Origin: Acutalibacter sp. 1XD8-36
GTDB taxonomy: Bacteria; Bacillota; Clostridia; Oscillospirales; Acutalibacteraceae
DNA: 40,149 nt
Direction: 5' to 3'
Assembly (NCBI RefSeq): GCF_009917525.1
Contig: NZ_QZDU01000015.1
Span: 1-40,149 of the forward strand
A model generated the notes under the pieces. It was given only the letters and a program-made list of their open reading frames with translations. It was not told the DNA's origin and did not search any database. Position 1 is the stretch's first letter. Each line of letters opens with the position of its first letter. Made by a program: the position numbers and the translations under genes. Positions 7,286 to 14,638 of this stretch are shown here, in pieces.

Positions 7286-8650
7286 TTATTCAGCTTCCAA
7301 TTCAGGAACTTTATTTCTTACTTCATCGGTAATATCAGCCAAGATTTGGTCCACTGTGATATCCCCGTTGCTGTCCGCGATAGTATCCTCCGCTATCTTT
7401 ATGGCCTCCTGTACCTCCATGTCGTACTGGTGGACCTTCCTGGGAACGGTGGTGTTGGGGATAATGGTCTGTGCATAGGTCTTCAGCACATCCTGCCCGC
7501 CAAAGAAGTCGTCCACAACGCTGTAGAACTCCTCGTCCTCGTAAACAGGCTTATAGGCGCTCATATAATCCAGGTGGTCCCTGTTGGAAACAGCCCCTTC
7601 AATAGTGTAATAGCACCAGTTGACGTAAGCAAAGCCAGCTTCCTTATCCTCTGCCTTAGCGGGGATAGCCACGACAGTACCGCCGTTCATGTAGCCGCCT
7701 TCCGGAGGAATCATCAGGCCCCAGTTGCCGCTTCCGTTGGGGTCCTTTACCTTATACCTCCATGTAGGGGCCCAGGTGGGGCAACCGAAGAAAATATGGT
7801 TTTCACCGGCGATTGCCGCGTCGCCAGCGGGGGTGTCCCCCTCGATATTATCCACAATACCGGCCTTCTGCATGGTAATGGCCATGTTAAACGCGTCCCC
7901 AAGAGATGCCTTCAGGTTCAGCTTGTTGTCCACAACAAACGGCTCCTGGTTCTGTCCCACCATAATATCGAAAGGCTGGGAGATATGGGTAAACAGCTTT
8001 ACTTCCCCGTTGGATTTTTCAAGAACCTCCTTACCGGCCTCAAGCATGTCGTCCCAGGTCTTTATCATACTTGCCAGCTCTTCCGGGTCGTCAGTTCCCA
8101 GATACTTTTTAGCCAAATCCCTTTTATACGCAAGCCCCGCAACAGGGGTGGAGACTTCAATGCCGGCAAGCTTTCCGCTGGGAGTTTCTGAGAGGGGAAT
8201 CTGGTAGTCCAGCATTTTGCTCCTGTCCAGATTATAGGGAGCCTGAGTCAGGTCCTCCCAGCATTCCAGAGCCATTATCTTTCCTCTGTTGGAGATTTCG
8301 CACCACACAACGTCGGGCAAATCAGAGTCAGAGGCAAGGGCTGTCTGAATCTTCATGGGCATGTCAGCCGACGCCACTGTTGTGAATTCAATTTTGATGT
8401 CGGGATACACCTCGTTGAAATCATCAATAATCTCCTGCTGGTTTTCCTGCGGCTCCCAGGTCCATACTTCCACGGTAGCCTTTAAATCATCGGCAGCTGC
8501 AGATTCTGCCTCGCTCACTTCCTCCGAGGAGCCGGAGCTTTCGATGGTGGAGCTCTCAGGCTTGTCCGCCGGGGGCGAGCATGCCGCAAAAATTCCGACT
8601 ATCATTAATACAGTCAGAAAAAGCGGCAATAAACGGTAGCTTTGTTTCAT
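7286..8650 (-). CDS. Extracellular solute-binding lipoprotein of an ABC transporter
   Basis: 454-residue family 1 solute-binding protein that would capture a ligand outside the cell and deliver it to the permease. It has a lipoprotein signal peptide: basic start MKQSYR, a hydrophobic stretch, then FAAC with lipidated C24, followed by a Ser/Glu-rich linker. The mature part begins with VEVWTWE, typical of sugar-binding proteins of this family. The start at 8650 is chosen over one 11 codons upstream because AAAGGATG lies about 8 nt before it and the signal peptide then has normal length. The ligand cannot be read from sequence. The divergent corrinoid methyl-transfer genes share its promoter element, so a methylated or methoxylated compound is a plausible but unproven ligand. 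Confidence 0.88.
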   Translation of the reverse strand: MKQSYRLLPLFLTVLMIVGIFAACSPPADKPESSTIESSGSSEEVSEAESAAADDLKATVEVWTWEPQENQQEIIDDFNEVYPDIKIEFTTVASADMPMKIQTALASDSDLPDVVWCEISNRGKIMALECWEDLTQAPYNLDRSKMLDYQIPLSETPSGKLAGIEVSTPVAGLAYKRDLAKKYLGTDDPEELASMIKTWDDMLEAGKEVLEKSNGEVKLFTHISQPFDIMVGQNQEPFVVDNKLNLKASLGDAFNMAITMQKAGIVDNIEGDTPAGDAAIAGENHIFFGCPTWAPTWRYKVKDPNGSGNWGLMIPPEGGYMNGGTVVAIPAKAEDKEAGFAYVNWCYYTIEGAVSNRDHLDYMSAYKPVYEDEEFYSVVDDFFGGQDVLKTYAQTIIPNTTVPRKVHQYDMEVQEAIKIAEDTIADSNGDITVDQILADITDEVRNKVPELEAE

Positions 8651-8703
8651 TGGTACATCATCCTTTCTGAAATTGAGATGCAAAACGCATCTTTAGTGGT
8701 CTC

Positions 8704-8742
8704 ATTATATCGCGGGACTATACGGCATATACAGATAACAAA
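8704..8742 (-). promoter_or_regulatory. Promoter and upstream element of the ABC transporter operon
   Basis: On the minus strand TATAAT (8709-8704) lies 22 nt after the 12-bp element TTTGTTATCTGT (8742-8731). There is no good -35 box, which suggests an activator. The same element stands at nearly the same distance from the divergent promoter. Confidence 0.6.
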
Positions 8743-8838
8743 ATATAGATTTTTAACAAAAAGCATGAGTTTCAAGCGACCGTCAAATTTGTGATATAAA
8801 GAGGGATTCTTACCATAGTTTTTATTAAAAACACATAG

Positions 8839-8876
8839 TTTGTTATCTGTTGGGCCCTACAGCTTCATGGTATAAT
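8839..8876 (+). promoter_or_regulatory. Promoter and upstream element of the corrinoid methyl-transfer genes
   Basis: TTTGTTATCTGT (8839-8850) stands 21 nt upstream of TATAAT (8871-8876). The -35 region is poor. The element is an inverted copy of the one at 8731-8742, so a single regulator probably controls both divergent operons. The leader from about 8883 to 9020 includes a GGGC-GCAA-GCCC hairpin and purine-rich sequence. I see no known riboswitch in it. Confidence 0.6.
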
Positions 8877-9020
8877 GCCCATAGAGGAGGGCGCAAGCCC
8901 GAAAAGGACGAAGCGTATCATCGAAGCGGTTAAGAGGACCGGACGCTATCTTATATTGCTTTTCAGATACATTGCTTTGTATTACATTTTTAACCAAGAA
9001 AATTCAAGGAGGCTTTTAAA

Positions 9021-9650
9021 ATGATTCTGCACGAGATTGCTGAGCAGCTGGAGGCCGGGAAATCAAAGGCGGTGAAAACCCTCGTACAGCAGGCAATAGA
9101 TGAAGGCGTACCGCCCCAGGATATTCTGAAAGAGGGCTTGCTTGGCGGTATGGGCTCTATCGGTGAAAAGTTCAAGAGGAACGAGGTATTTGTTCCCGAA
9201 GTGCTGATGGCTGCCCGCGCCATGAACCAGAGCATTGAGATTTTAAAGCCGCTGCTGGCAGAGTCCGGCGTGGAGCCGGTTGGCAGGGCCTGTATCGGCA
9301 CAGTGCAGGGGGACCTGCACGATATCGGTAAAAATCTGGTCAAGATGATGCTGGAGGGCAAGGGCTTTGAAGTAATCGACTTGGGCACCAATGTGGCACC
9401 AGAGACCTTTGTAAACGCCGCCATTGAGAATAGCTGCGATATTATCTGCTGCTCCGCTCTGCTGACCACCACTATGCACGTTATGGAGGACGTGGTAAAG
9501 GCCGTGGACGCCGCCGGTATTCATAACAGGGTAAAAGTCATGATTGGCGGCGCTCCTGTCAACGAAGGCTTCTGCAGGCAGATTGGCGCGGACGCTTATA
9601 CTGCCGACGCCGCCAGTGCGGCGGATATGGCCCTGTCATTTGTACAGTAA
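9021..9650 (+). CDS. Corrinoid-binding methyl-carrier protein (MtaC/MtbC/MtgC type)
   Basis: 209-residue protein that would carry a methyl group on a cobalamin cofactor between a substrate methyltransferase and a second methyltransferase. The N-terminal helical cap domain (about 1-85) is followed by a B12-binding Rossmann domain with the base-off/His-on signature D98-x-H100-x-x-G103 in GDLHDIGKN, then SALLTTTM and GGAPV, which line the cofactor pocket in this family. AGGAGG lies at normal distance before the ATG. It is 17 bp upstream of the UroD/MtaA-family gene, in one operon. The substrate-specific methyltransferase that would normally load the carrier is not in the window, so the substrate stays unknown. 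Confidence 0.9.
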   Translation: MILHEIAEQLEAGKSKAVKTLVQQAIDEGVPPQDILKEGLLGGMGSIGEKFKRNEVFVPEVLMAARAMNQSIEILKPLLAESGVEPVGRACIGTVQGDLHDIGKNLVKMMLEGKGFEVIDLGTNVAPETFVNAAIENSCDIICCSALLTTTMHVMEDVVKAVDAAGIHNRVKVMIGGAPVNEGFCRQIGADAYTADAASAADMALSFVQ

Positions 9651-9667
9651 GGGGAGGAACTTCATCT

Positions 9668-10657
9668 ATGAATATAAGCAGGTTCCTTTGGGACGCCGCA
9701 GCGAACTCTCAGCGCGGGTTGCCTGTCCTCTCATTTCCCGCAGCACAGAAGCTGGGTGTTGACATAGAGCAGCTTGTAAAAACCGCCGGGCTTCAGGCAA
9801 GGGCCATGGAGGTTATCGCAAGGGAGACGGATATCCTGGCGGCGGTCAGCCTGATGGACCTCTCCGTGGAGGCGGAAGCCTTTGGAGCAAAGGTTAATTT
9901 TTCCAAAAATGAGATTCCTGCTATTGTGGGCCAGCTGGTATCTTACGAGGAGGAAGCCAGGGCGCTGCAGATACCCTCTTTAGACGCAGGCCGTGCCAGG
10001 GTCTGTGTAGAGGGCGTCCGCCAGGCAAAGGGGCTGATTGACAAAAAACCCCTGCTTGCCGGTATCATCGGGCCCTTCTCCCTGGCTGGACGCCTTATGG
10101 ATGTTACGGAAAGCATGTACATCTGCTACGACGAGCCGGATACGGTTCATATCGTTCTGGAAAAGGCCACAGAATATCTGATTCAGTACGGAACCGCAAT
10201 GAAGGAGGCAGGGGCTGACGGGATTTTGATGGCAGAGCCCCTTACAGGCATTTTGAACCCGGAAATGGCCGCGGAATTCTCAGTGCCATATGTGAAGCGC
10301 ATTATTGACGCCCTTCAGGACAGGGAATTCGGCATTGTGTATCATAATTGCGGCGGCTCCGTGCCGAGGATGCTGGACGAAATTTTCTCCCAGAACGCTG
10401 TGGCCTATCATTTTGGCAACGCTGTCAGGATGGAGGAGATTTTGGCAGCGGCCCCGGCGGACGTGCTCTGTATGGGAAATGTAGACCCCGCCTCTCAGTT
10501 TGCTCAGGGCACCCCTGAGTCGGTATATGCAGCCACAAGGGAACTCATAGAGAAGTGTGGGAAATACAGGAACTTCATCCCTTCTTCCGGGTGCGATATT
10601 CCCGCTCATTCCAAGTGGGAAAATATCGAGGCTTTCTTTAAAGCCTTAAAGGACTAA
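9668..10657 (+). CDS. MtaA/CmuA-type methyltransferase of the uroporphyrinogen decarboxylase family
   Basis: 329-residue TIM-barrel protein of the UroD superfamily, methyl-transfer branch. The zinc ligands of that branch can be placed: H226 and C228 in VYHNCGG and C309 in PSSGCDIP, the H-x-C...C pattern of MtaA/MtbA enzymes that bind and activate the methyl acceptor. True UroD haem enzymes lack this pattern. The sequence PFSLAGRLMD near 136-145 and GNVDP near 270 also fit the family. It is co-transcribed with the corrinoid carrier, so it most likely takes the methyl group from the carrier to a thiol or tetrahydrofolate-type acceptor, or works in reverse. The acceptor cannot be decided from sequence. 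Confidence 0.88.
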   Translation: MNISRFLWDAAANSQRGLPVLSFPAAQKLGVDIEQLVKTAGLQARAMEVIARETDILAAVSLMDLSVEAEAFGAKVNFSKNEIPAIVGQLVSYEEEARALQIPSLDAGRARVCVEGVRQAKGLIDKKPLLAGIIGPFSLAGRLMDVTESMYICYDEPDTVHIVLEKATEYLIQYGTAMKEAGADGILMAEPLTGILNPEMAAEFSVPYVKRIIDALQDREFGIVYHNCGGSVPRMLDEIFSQNAVAYHFGNAVRMEEILAAAPADVLCMGNVDPASQFAQGTPESVYAATRELIEKCGKYRNFIPSSGCDIPAHSKWENIEAFFKALKD

Positions 10658-10666
10658 TCTTTAACC

Positions 10667-10700
10667 GCGCCTGATGGAGCCTTCATTGGGCGCAGTTTTT
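10667..10700 (+). terminator. Terminator of the corrinoid methyl-transfer operon
   Basis: GCGCCTGATG pairs with CATTGGGCGC (two G-T pairs) and is followed by AGTTTTTATT. It begins ten bases after the stop codon of the methyltransferase gene. Confidence 0.75.
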
Positions 10701-10838
10701 ATTGGAAGTAGCGCGTGAAAAAAGTTCCCCTTATTGTTCTTTGAGCGCAAAATACTGGATTTTTTGCCGGGTATGGTGTAAAATAAACACGTACCTTTTG
10801 ATGTTATGTGGTGAATTGTGATTGGAATGGGGCATTGT

Positions 10839-11273
10839 ATGGAAAAGGATGTGCACGTTTCCGCACAGGAGGAGAGTTTGGCGTCCAAGCTCAGGCGTCA
10901 CCGTCTGCGGGTAGGCTATACCCAGGGGAATGTGGCGGAAGTATTGAATATTACGCGCTCCACCTATACTTATTATGAATCCGGCAGGACCAGCCCGGAC
11001 CCCGCGACGCTGAACCGAATTGCTAAGCTTTTCGGTGTGTCAGTTGAAGAATTTTTCAACGATGAGCCCTCACAGGACGTGTTGTTTGACCCCGAAGGAG
11101 AAAAGCGGCGCGCACCCAAAAAGGTCAAATCCGACCCTGAAAAAATCGCTGAGCTTGCCACAGGTGAGCGGTCTGTAGTTGCCTTCATGCGGGACAGGGG
11201 GATTTCACCCGAACAGGCACTGGAAATTCTTAGAGGGGGTCTTAGCGTGAATAACAAGCAGGACAACTATTGA
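10839..11273 (+). CDS. XRE-family helix-turn-helix regulator
   Basis: Cytoplasmic DNA-binding regulator of about 144 residues. An HTH_3/XRE domain lies near the N-terminus: LRRHRLRVGYTQGNVAEVL, then the recognition helix ITRSTYTYYESGRTSP, then LNRIAKLFGVSVEEFF. The C-terminal half is charged and contains KKVKSDPEKIAELAT and then helical sequence without a known sensor fold. No ribosome binding site is clear, so the start is uncertain; in-frame GTG at 10818 and ATG at 10827 are alternatives. It is a single gene between the corrinoid operon and the tRNA locus. Its target is unknown. It could control the neighbouring element or be an ordinary chromosomal regulator. Confidence 0.85.
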   Translation: MEKDVHVSAQEESLASKLRRHRLRVGYTQGNVAEVLNITRSTYTYYESGRTSPDPATLNRIAKLFGVSVEEFFNDEPSQDVLFDPEGEKRRAPKKVKSDPEKIAELATGERSVVAFMRDRGISPEQALEILRGGLSVNNKQDNY

Positions 11274-11389
11274 CCCTTTCAAAAAGTTCTTCCGTACCCG
11301 ACGAAAATCGACGGATTCCGCACTTTGCATATGGTATGATACAGCGGTATCAGCCCTAAGGTTGTCGTGCGGTTTTCACAATATATTTT

Positions 11390-11428
11390 GCGCTTGTAGC
11401 TCAGTTGGATAGAGTATCAGACTCCGAC
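11390..11428 (+). pseudogene. 5' half of a tRNA-Arg gene, broken at the anticodon
   Basis: The first 39 bases of a tRNA-Arg (acceptor 5' strand GCGCTTG, D arm, anticodon stem up to CTCCGAC) match the intact tRNA at 11582 with one difference (C for T in the anticodon stem). After GACTCCGAC the sequence switches to unrelated DNA. The break is at the point where the other tRNA copies also join element DNA, so this is probably an attachment-site remnant. Confidence 0.8.
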
Positions 11429-11513
11429 GTTTCAGGCCGTTTCAGTTGAGATGAGCCGAAAAGCCCAGTGTTTTCTAGGGGTTTCGAAGTTTGCAGAAAG
11501 AAAAAATTTCGTC

Positions 11514-11555
11514 TTTGACTACTGTTTGACCACTATTTTTACAAAGTTGACTACC
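11514..11555 (+). repeat. Integrase arm-type repeats left of the tRNA
   Basis: TTTGACTACT, GTTTGACCACTA and AGTTGACTACC stand in the same orientation within 42 bp. Almost the same pair (TGACTACTGTTTGACTACTA) stands at 37476-37495, left of the other attachment copy. Closely spaced direct repeats beside an attachment core are typical arm sites for tyrosine recombinases. CCGCGGGTTTCGCGG (11553-11567) forms a small hairpin just after them. Confidence 0.6.
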
Positions 11556-11581
11556 GCGGGTTTCGCGGTTCTCATAAATAT

Positions 11582-11658
11582 GCGCTTGTAGCTCAGTTGG
11601 ATAGAGTATTAGACTCCGACTCTAAGGGCCGCTGGTTCGAATCCAGTCAAGCGCGCCA
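11582..11658 (+). tRNA. tRNA-Arg (anticodon CCG)
   Basis: Complete 77-base tRNA with encoded CCA. The acceptor stem GCGCTTG/CAAGCGC is perfect, followed by discriminator G and CCA. The D arm is AGCTCAGTTGGATAGAGT. The anticodon stem TTAGA/TCTAA encloses loop CTCCGAC, giving anticodon CCG. The T arm GCTGG-TTCGAAT-CCAGT has one G-T pair. It is the integration target of the elements in this locus. Confidence 0.95.
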
Positions 11659-11662
11659 GAGA
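11613..11662 (+). repeat. Attachment site, left copy (tRNA 3' half)
   Basis: 50 bp from the anticodon loop through CCA plus GAGA. The repeat at 37630-37679 is identical except for one base in the T stem (G at 11634, A at 37651). The pair frames the 26-kb mobilizable element. The crossover point is probably in or near ACTCCGACTCTAAGG. Confidence 0.8.
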
Positions 11663-11693
11663 AAAGCCCTTGGTTTTTACCGAGGGCTTTTTT
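11663..11693 (+). terminator. Terminator after tRNA-Arg
   Basis: AAAGCCCT (11663-11670) pairs with AGGGCTTT (11683-11690) and is followed by TTT. It ends transcription five bases after the tRNA CCA. Confidence 0.8.
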
Positions 11694-11732
11694 GAAATTA
11701 TTGTAGTAGTTACGATGAAGGAGGTGCACGAG

Positions 11733-11966
11733 ATGATGTACCCATTTCTCACTTTGGATGACGGAACGGAAATCGTCCACTCGGAAATGTTGCTCGATGC
11801 CCGGGTAAAGGTTTATATGGAGCGTCCGGACGAGACACAGGGGTTCATCCATGCTACCTGTTTTTTGCCGAATTGTGAGTGGGAAGATGTTTCAGGGTTT
11901 TCTGAAACTGAGATAGAACGGCTGCAGGATGTGATATGTTCTGCGGCCCACTTGATTATACCATAG
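11733..11966 (+). CDS. Small protein of unknown function (77 aa)
   Basis: I do not recognise this protein. The start at 11733 has AAGGAGG 8 nt upstream; an ATG three bases later is also possible. The sequence is acidic, with FLTLDDGTEIVHSE near the start, MERPDETQGF in the middle and a C-terminal helix ending in AAHLIIP. It has no signal peptide or membrane segment and contains two cysteines. It is the first cargo gene after the tRNA, 13 bp before the metallo-beta-lactamase-fold gene, so it is probably co-expressed with it. Confidence 0.7.
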   Translation: MMYPFLTLDDGTEIVHSEMLLDARVKVYMERPDETQGFIHATCFLPNCEWEDVSGFSETEIERLQDVICSAAHLIIP

Positions 11967-11979
11967 GAGGAACCTAGCA

Positions 11980-12828
11980 ATGGAATCTAAATTTTTCAAA
12001 GCAAAGAAGATTTACGACAACGTGACCCTGATTGCCGGTCTGGGCGGCGAGCAAAGCTACTTAATCGAGGGCAACGAGAAGGCGTTGCTTATTGACGGGT
12101 TGGCCGGTGTTGGTAGTCTGAAGGCTTTCGTGCGCGAGCTGACCGACCTGCCTGTCACGCTGGTGAATACCCACGGCCATGTTGACCATATCGGCGCGGA
12201 TTTCGAGTACAGCGAGGTTTACATTGACCCGGAAGACATTGCCCTGCTGTACGAGCACTCCGACCGGGAAATGCGCCTGGGCTTTGCCAAGAGCGGCGCC
12301 ATGTTCGGGCCTCTGCCTGTCGAGCCTAGGCTGGATGATGTGACCGTACCCGGCCCCATCAAGACTCTGCCGCTGAAAGATGGCGACATCTTCGACCTGG
12401 GCGGCGTTCAGCTGGAAACCATCTCTGTTCCCGGCCACACCAGAGGTACGGTAGTTTTCCTTGACCGGGCGCGGAGCGTGGTGTATTCCGGCGATGCCTG
12501 CAACCGCAACACTTTACTGTTCACGGAGTTCTCCACTTCTATTGAGGAGTATAAGGAAAGTTTGCTGCACTTCCAGAGTTTCGAGGACGCTTTTGAGCTG
12601 TTGTGGGGCGGCCACGGCGGTCAAGCGGAAAAGAAATCTATCATTGAGGACGCGCTCCAACTCTGCGATCAAATCATGGCCGGGACAGATGACGCGGTCG
12701 AGGCTGTTAGTATTGGCAGGCCCTGCTGGTACGCTAAGGCCAAGAACGAGCGTTTTCAGCGCTTTGACGGCGGCGTGGCGAACATCGCCTATGCCAAAAA
12801 TCGTATCTGGAAAAAGGATTTACAATGA
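11980..12828 (+). CDS. Metallo-beta-lactamase-fold hydrolase
   Basis: 282-residue cytoplasmic metal-dependent hydrolase of the MBL superfamily. The metal site is complete: T-H65-G-H67-V-D69-H70, then the histidine of VPGHTRG, the aspartate of SGDACN and the last histidine in GGHGG. This is the glyoxalase II/hydrolase branch rather than a secreted beta-lactamase, because there is no signal peptide. AGGAGG lies 10 bases before the start. Its stop overlaps the start of the HD gene (ATGA), so the two are translationally coupled. The substrate is unknown. Together with an HD hydrolase and a phosphotransferase it forms a small metabolic or detoxifying cargo set at the element's left end. Confidence 0.88.
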   Translation: MESKFFKAKKIYDNVTLIAGLGGEQSYLIEGNEKALLIDGLAGVGSLKAFVRELTDLPVTLVNTHGHVDHIGADFEYSEVYIDPEDIALLYEHSDREMRLGFAKSGAMFGPLPVEPRLDDVTVPGPIKTLPLKDGDIFDLGGVQLETISVPGHTRGTVVFLDRARSVVYSGDACNRNTLLFTEFSTSIEEYKESLLHFQSFEDAFELLWGGHGGQAEKKSIIEDALQLCDQIMAGTDDAVEAVSIGRPCWYAKAKNERFQRFDGGVANIAYAKNRIWKKDLQ

Positions 12829-13283
12829 AGATCAACCCGCTGATAATCGTCCAGCATTATGGCAGGGATATTCTGGAATCGCCCGGCATGGAGATGAGTA
12901 AAGGGTTTATGCAGCACGGGGACACCAGCGTGTTCGCGCACTCGCTGGCGGTGGCGCTGATTTGCGTACAGATTGCGTATTTTCTGCCGAAGTTCCTATC
13001 GAAACACCTAAACAAGAGAGCGCTGGTGCGCGGTGCGCTCCTACACGATTATTTTCTCTATGATTGGCACACCAAGCATGAGGGGCATAGTCTGCACGGA
13101 TTCTTCCACCCTGGTCGGGCGTTAAAGAATGCGGAGCGTGACTTTTCCCTCTCACCTACGGAGCGCAACATGATTAAAACGCATATGTTTCCGCTGACAC
13201 TACCGCCGCCGAGGTATAAAGAGAGTTGGATTCTGGTGGTGGCGGACAAGGTTTGCGCCATCAAAGAAACTTTTAAGAAATGA
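12825..13283 (+). CDS. HD-domain phosphohydrolase
   Basis: 152-residue HD-superfamily protein, expected to hydrolyse a phosphate ester of a nucleotide or related compound with bound metal. The metal ligands can be placed: H39 in VFAHSLAVAL, H74-D75 in GALLHDYFLYDW, histidines in GHSLHGFFHPG, and the distal aspartate in VVADKVCA. It overlaps the end of the MBL-fold gene by 4 bp and is followed 11 bp later by the unknown-family gene. Its length is typical of small stand-alone HD proteins. The substrate cannot be inferred. Confidence 0.85.
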   Translation: MKINPLIIVQHYGRDILESPGMEMSKGFMQHGDTSVFAHSLAVALICVQIAYFLPKFLSKHLNKRALVRGALLHDYFLYDWHTKHEGHSLHGFFHPGRALKNAERDFSLSPTERNMIKTHMFPLTLPPPRYKESWILVVADKVCAIKETFKK

Positions 13284-13294
13284 GGCAGTTTACT

Positions 13295-13720
13295 GTGAAG
13301 ATAGATAAGTTTTCATACCAGCTAGGCGCGGCTGACTGCTTTTGCGAAATGGTTCGGGCTGGGGTGAAAAAGATTGCACTGTCCCATCCCTGCGATACCA
13401 AGGATGAACGGGACAGCTTTCTGCCGGAGTTTGATAAGCTGTGTGAGAAGTACGGCGTTTGCTACTATGTTGAGGATGGATCTTTTTTGACAGACCTCTT
13501 TCCTCTATCGATGAATCAGGGCAAATTCAATGTGATTTTCTATCAGGATGAAGCGGTACTGAGGGAATACCTTGACTTGAAAGCAGAAAAAGAAAAGGCT
13601 ATTGCCGAGGGCAAATATGCTGATTGCCGGGAGGATATCGCCCGGCGCTACGGCAAGCTGCTTTCGTACACGGATGGGGGAATCCAGCGTCTGCTGGAGG
13701 CAAACTCGGATAAGGCGTAG
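13295..13720 (+). CDS. Unknown-family protein duplicated at both element ends (141 aa)
   Basis: I do not recognise the family. The protein begins KIDKFSYQLGAADCFCEM and contains IALSHPCDTKDERDSF, a region DKLCEKYGVCYYVED and a helical C-terminus. It is soluble, with five cysteines and no membrane segment. The GTG start at 13295 is chosen because GAGG lies 9 nt upstream and because the second copy at 38374 starts at the equivalent codon. Both copies precede a phosphotransferase gene of the same type by only 5 bp, so the two products probably act together. The copies are highly similar in protein and DNA, which marks them as recurrent cargo of this element family. Confidence 0.8.
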   Translation: MKIDKFSYQLGAADCFCEMVRAGVKKIALSHPCDTKDERDSFLPEFDKLCEKYGVCYYVEDGSFLTDLFPLSMNQGKFNVIFYQDEAVLREYLDLKAEKEKAIAEGKYADCREDIARRYGKLLSYTDGGIQRLLEANSDKA

Positions 13721-13725
13721 GGCCA

Positions 13726-14637
13726 ATGCTATTCAACGAACCCATCCATAATTGGAGCGAATGGGGCGCGATATTCCAATCGATAGAAGCGTTTACCCCG
13801 CTGGCGAAGGAAATCTTTTGCCGGGAGGGAATGGCGTTTTCCCGACTTGAAAACCTGACGCCCGGAACCAACGCGGTCTTTCGCGCGGGGGATTATGTGG
13901 TGAAAATATTTGCTCCCCGCGAGTCCGGCATGGAGCCGCAGGTGGACTATATCAATGAATCCGCTGTTTGCGGCGCGCTGACCCGCTGGGGGATTTCCAC
14001 TCCCCGCCTGATTGCCCATGGTAAGATACAAGACACCTACCTTTTCTACTATCTGATCACGGAATACTGCCCCGGCGAGGAAGCTGGGACGTGGCTGGAA
14101 AGCGACAGTCCCAGCCAACTGGAGGACTTCATTCGGCAGCTTAAGGGGGTACTCCAGGCCATGCACCGCTCCGCCGATGGGCTGATACCGCCGGTCGACC
14201 TGCTGGGGCAAGCTTTGGATAATCCCCGCCTGGAACGTTTGCCAGTTAGTTTGCACGATGAAATGGCAAAGCGCGCATCAAAACTGAATGTGACAGACAC
14301 TGTGCTGGTACACGGTGATTTAACCGGTGAAAACATCCTGATTGGAGCGGATAACTCGCCTATCATAATCGACTGCGCAGATGCCTGCTTAGCCCCCTGG
14401 TGGTACGAGCTGGCCCCGCTGGTCTTTGAGCTTTTCCACTGCCGCGGGGATTTGCTGCGGCTGTTCGCGGACACTGATCCGGAGGTGTTCGTAGAACAAG
14501 TCATGGATGCTGTTTGCATCCATGACTTCGGAGCGAATATGCTGTGGGGTACGGCCGTCCGGGAAAGGATTCCATGCTTTTCGCATTTGGCAGAGGTCAG
14601 AGAGTTTCTGATGAGCCGAATGTGCGGTCGCACTTGA
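13726..14637 (+). CDS. Aminoglycoside-phosphotransferase-family (APH/choline kinase-like) protein
   Basis: 303-residue kinase-fold phosphotransferase. The nucleotide lysine is K60 in YVVKIF. The catalytic Brenner motif is V-H196-G-D198-L-T-G-E-N203, and the metal-binding aspartate motif is I-I-D216-C-A-D219. Many members phosphorylate small molecules other than aminoglycosides, so antibiotic resistance is only one possibility. It follows the unknown-family gene by 5 bp and ends 1 bp from the convergent recombinase gene, an arrangement repeated in the decayed copy at 38805-39694. The active-site residues are intact here, so this copy is expected to be functional. Confidence 0.85.
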   Translation: MLFNEPIHNWSEWGAIFQSIEAFTPLAKEIFCREGMAFSRLENLTPGTNAVFRAGDYVVKIFAPRESGMEPQVDYINESAVCGALTRWGISTPRLIAHGKIQDTYLFYYLITEYCPGEEAGTWLESDSPSQLEDFIRQLKGVLQAMHRSADGLIPPVDLLGQALDNPRLERLPVSLHDEMAKRASKLNVTDTVLVHGDLTGENILIGADNSPIIIDCADACLAPWWYELAPLVFELFHCRGDLLRLFADTDPEVFVEQVMDAVCIHDFGANMLWGTAVRERIPCFSHLAEVREFLMSRMCGRT

Positions 14638-14638
14638 G

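Noticed and set aside
7346-8191. Long open frame on the + strand opposite the solute-binding protein gene
   Set aside because: It is the complement of a clearly real lipoprotein gene, has no ribosome binding site or recognisable domain, and follows from the codon use of the real gene.
8877-9020. Cobalamin riboswitch before the corrinoid protein gene
   Set aside because: The conserved B12-box type sequence (GCCACTG) is absent and the leader is too short for the usual fold.
8875-9023. 49-codon frame in the leader of the corrinoid gene, ending at its start codon
   Set aside because: Its ATG lies inside the -10 box of the promoter, so it would not be on the transcript.
12461-14633. Several open frames overlapping the MBL, HD and phosphotransferase genes on both strands
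   Set aside because: Arg/Ser/Pro-rich translations without motifs; the overlapped genes have complete active sites and good starts.
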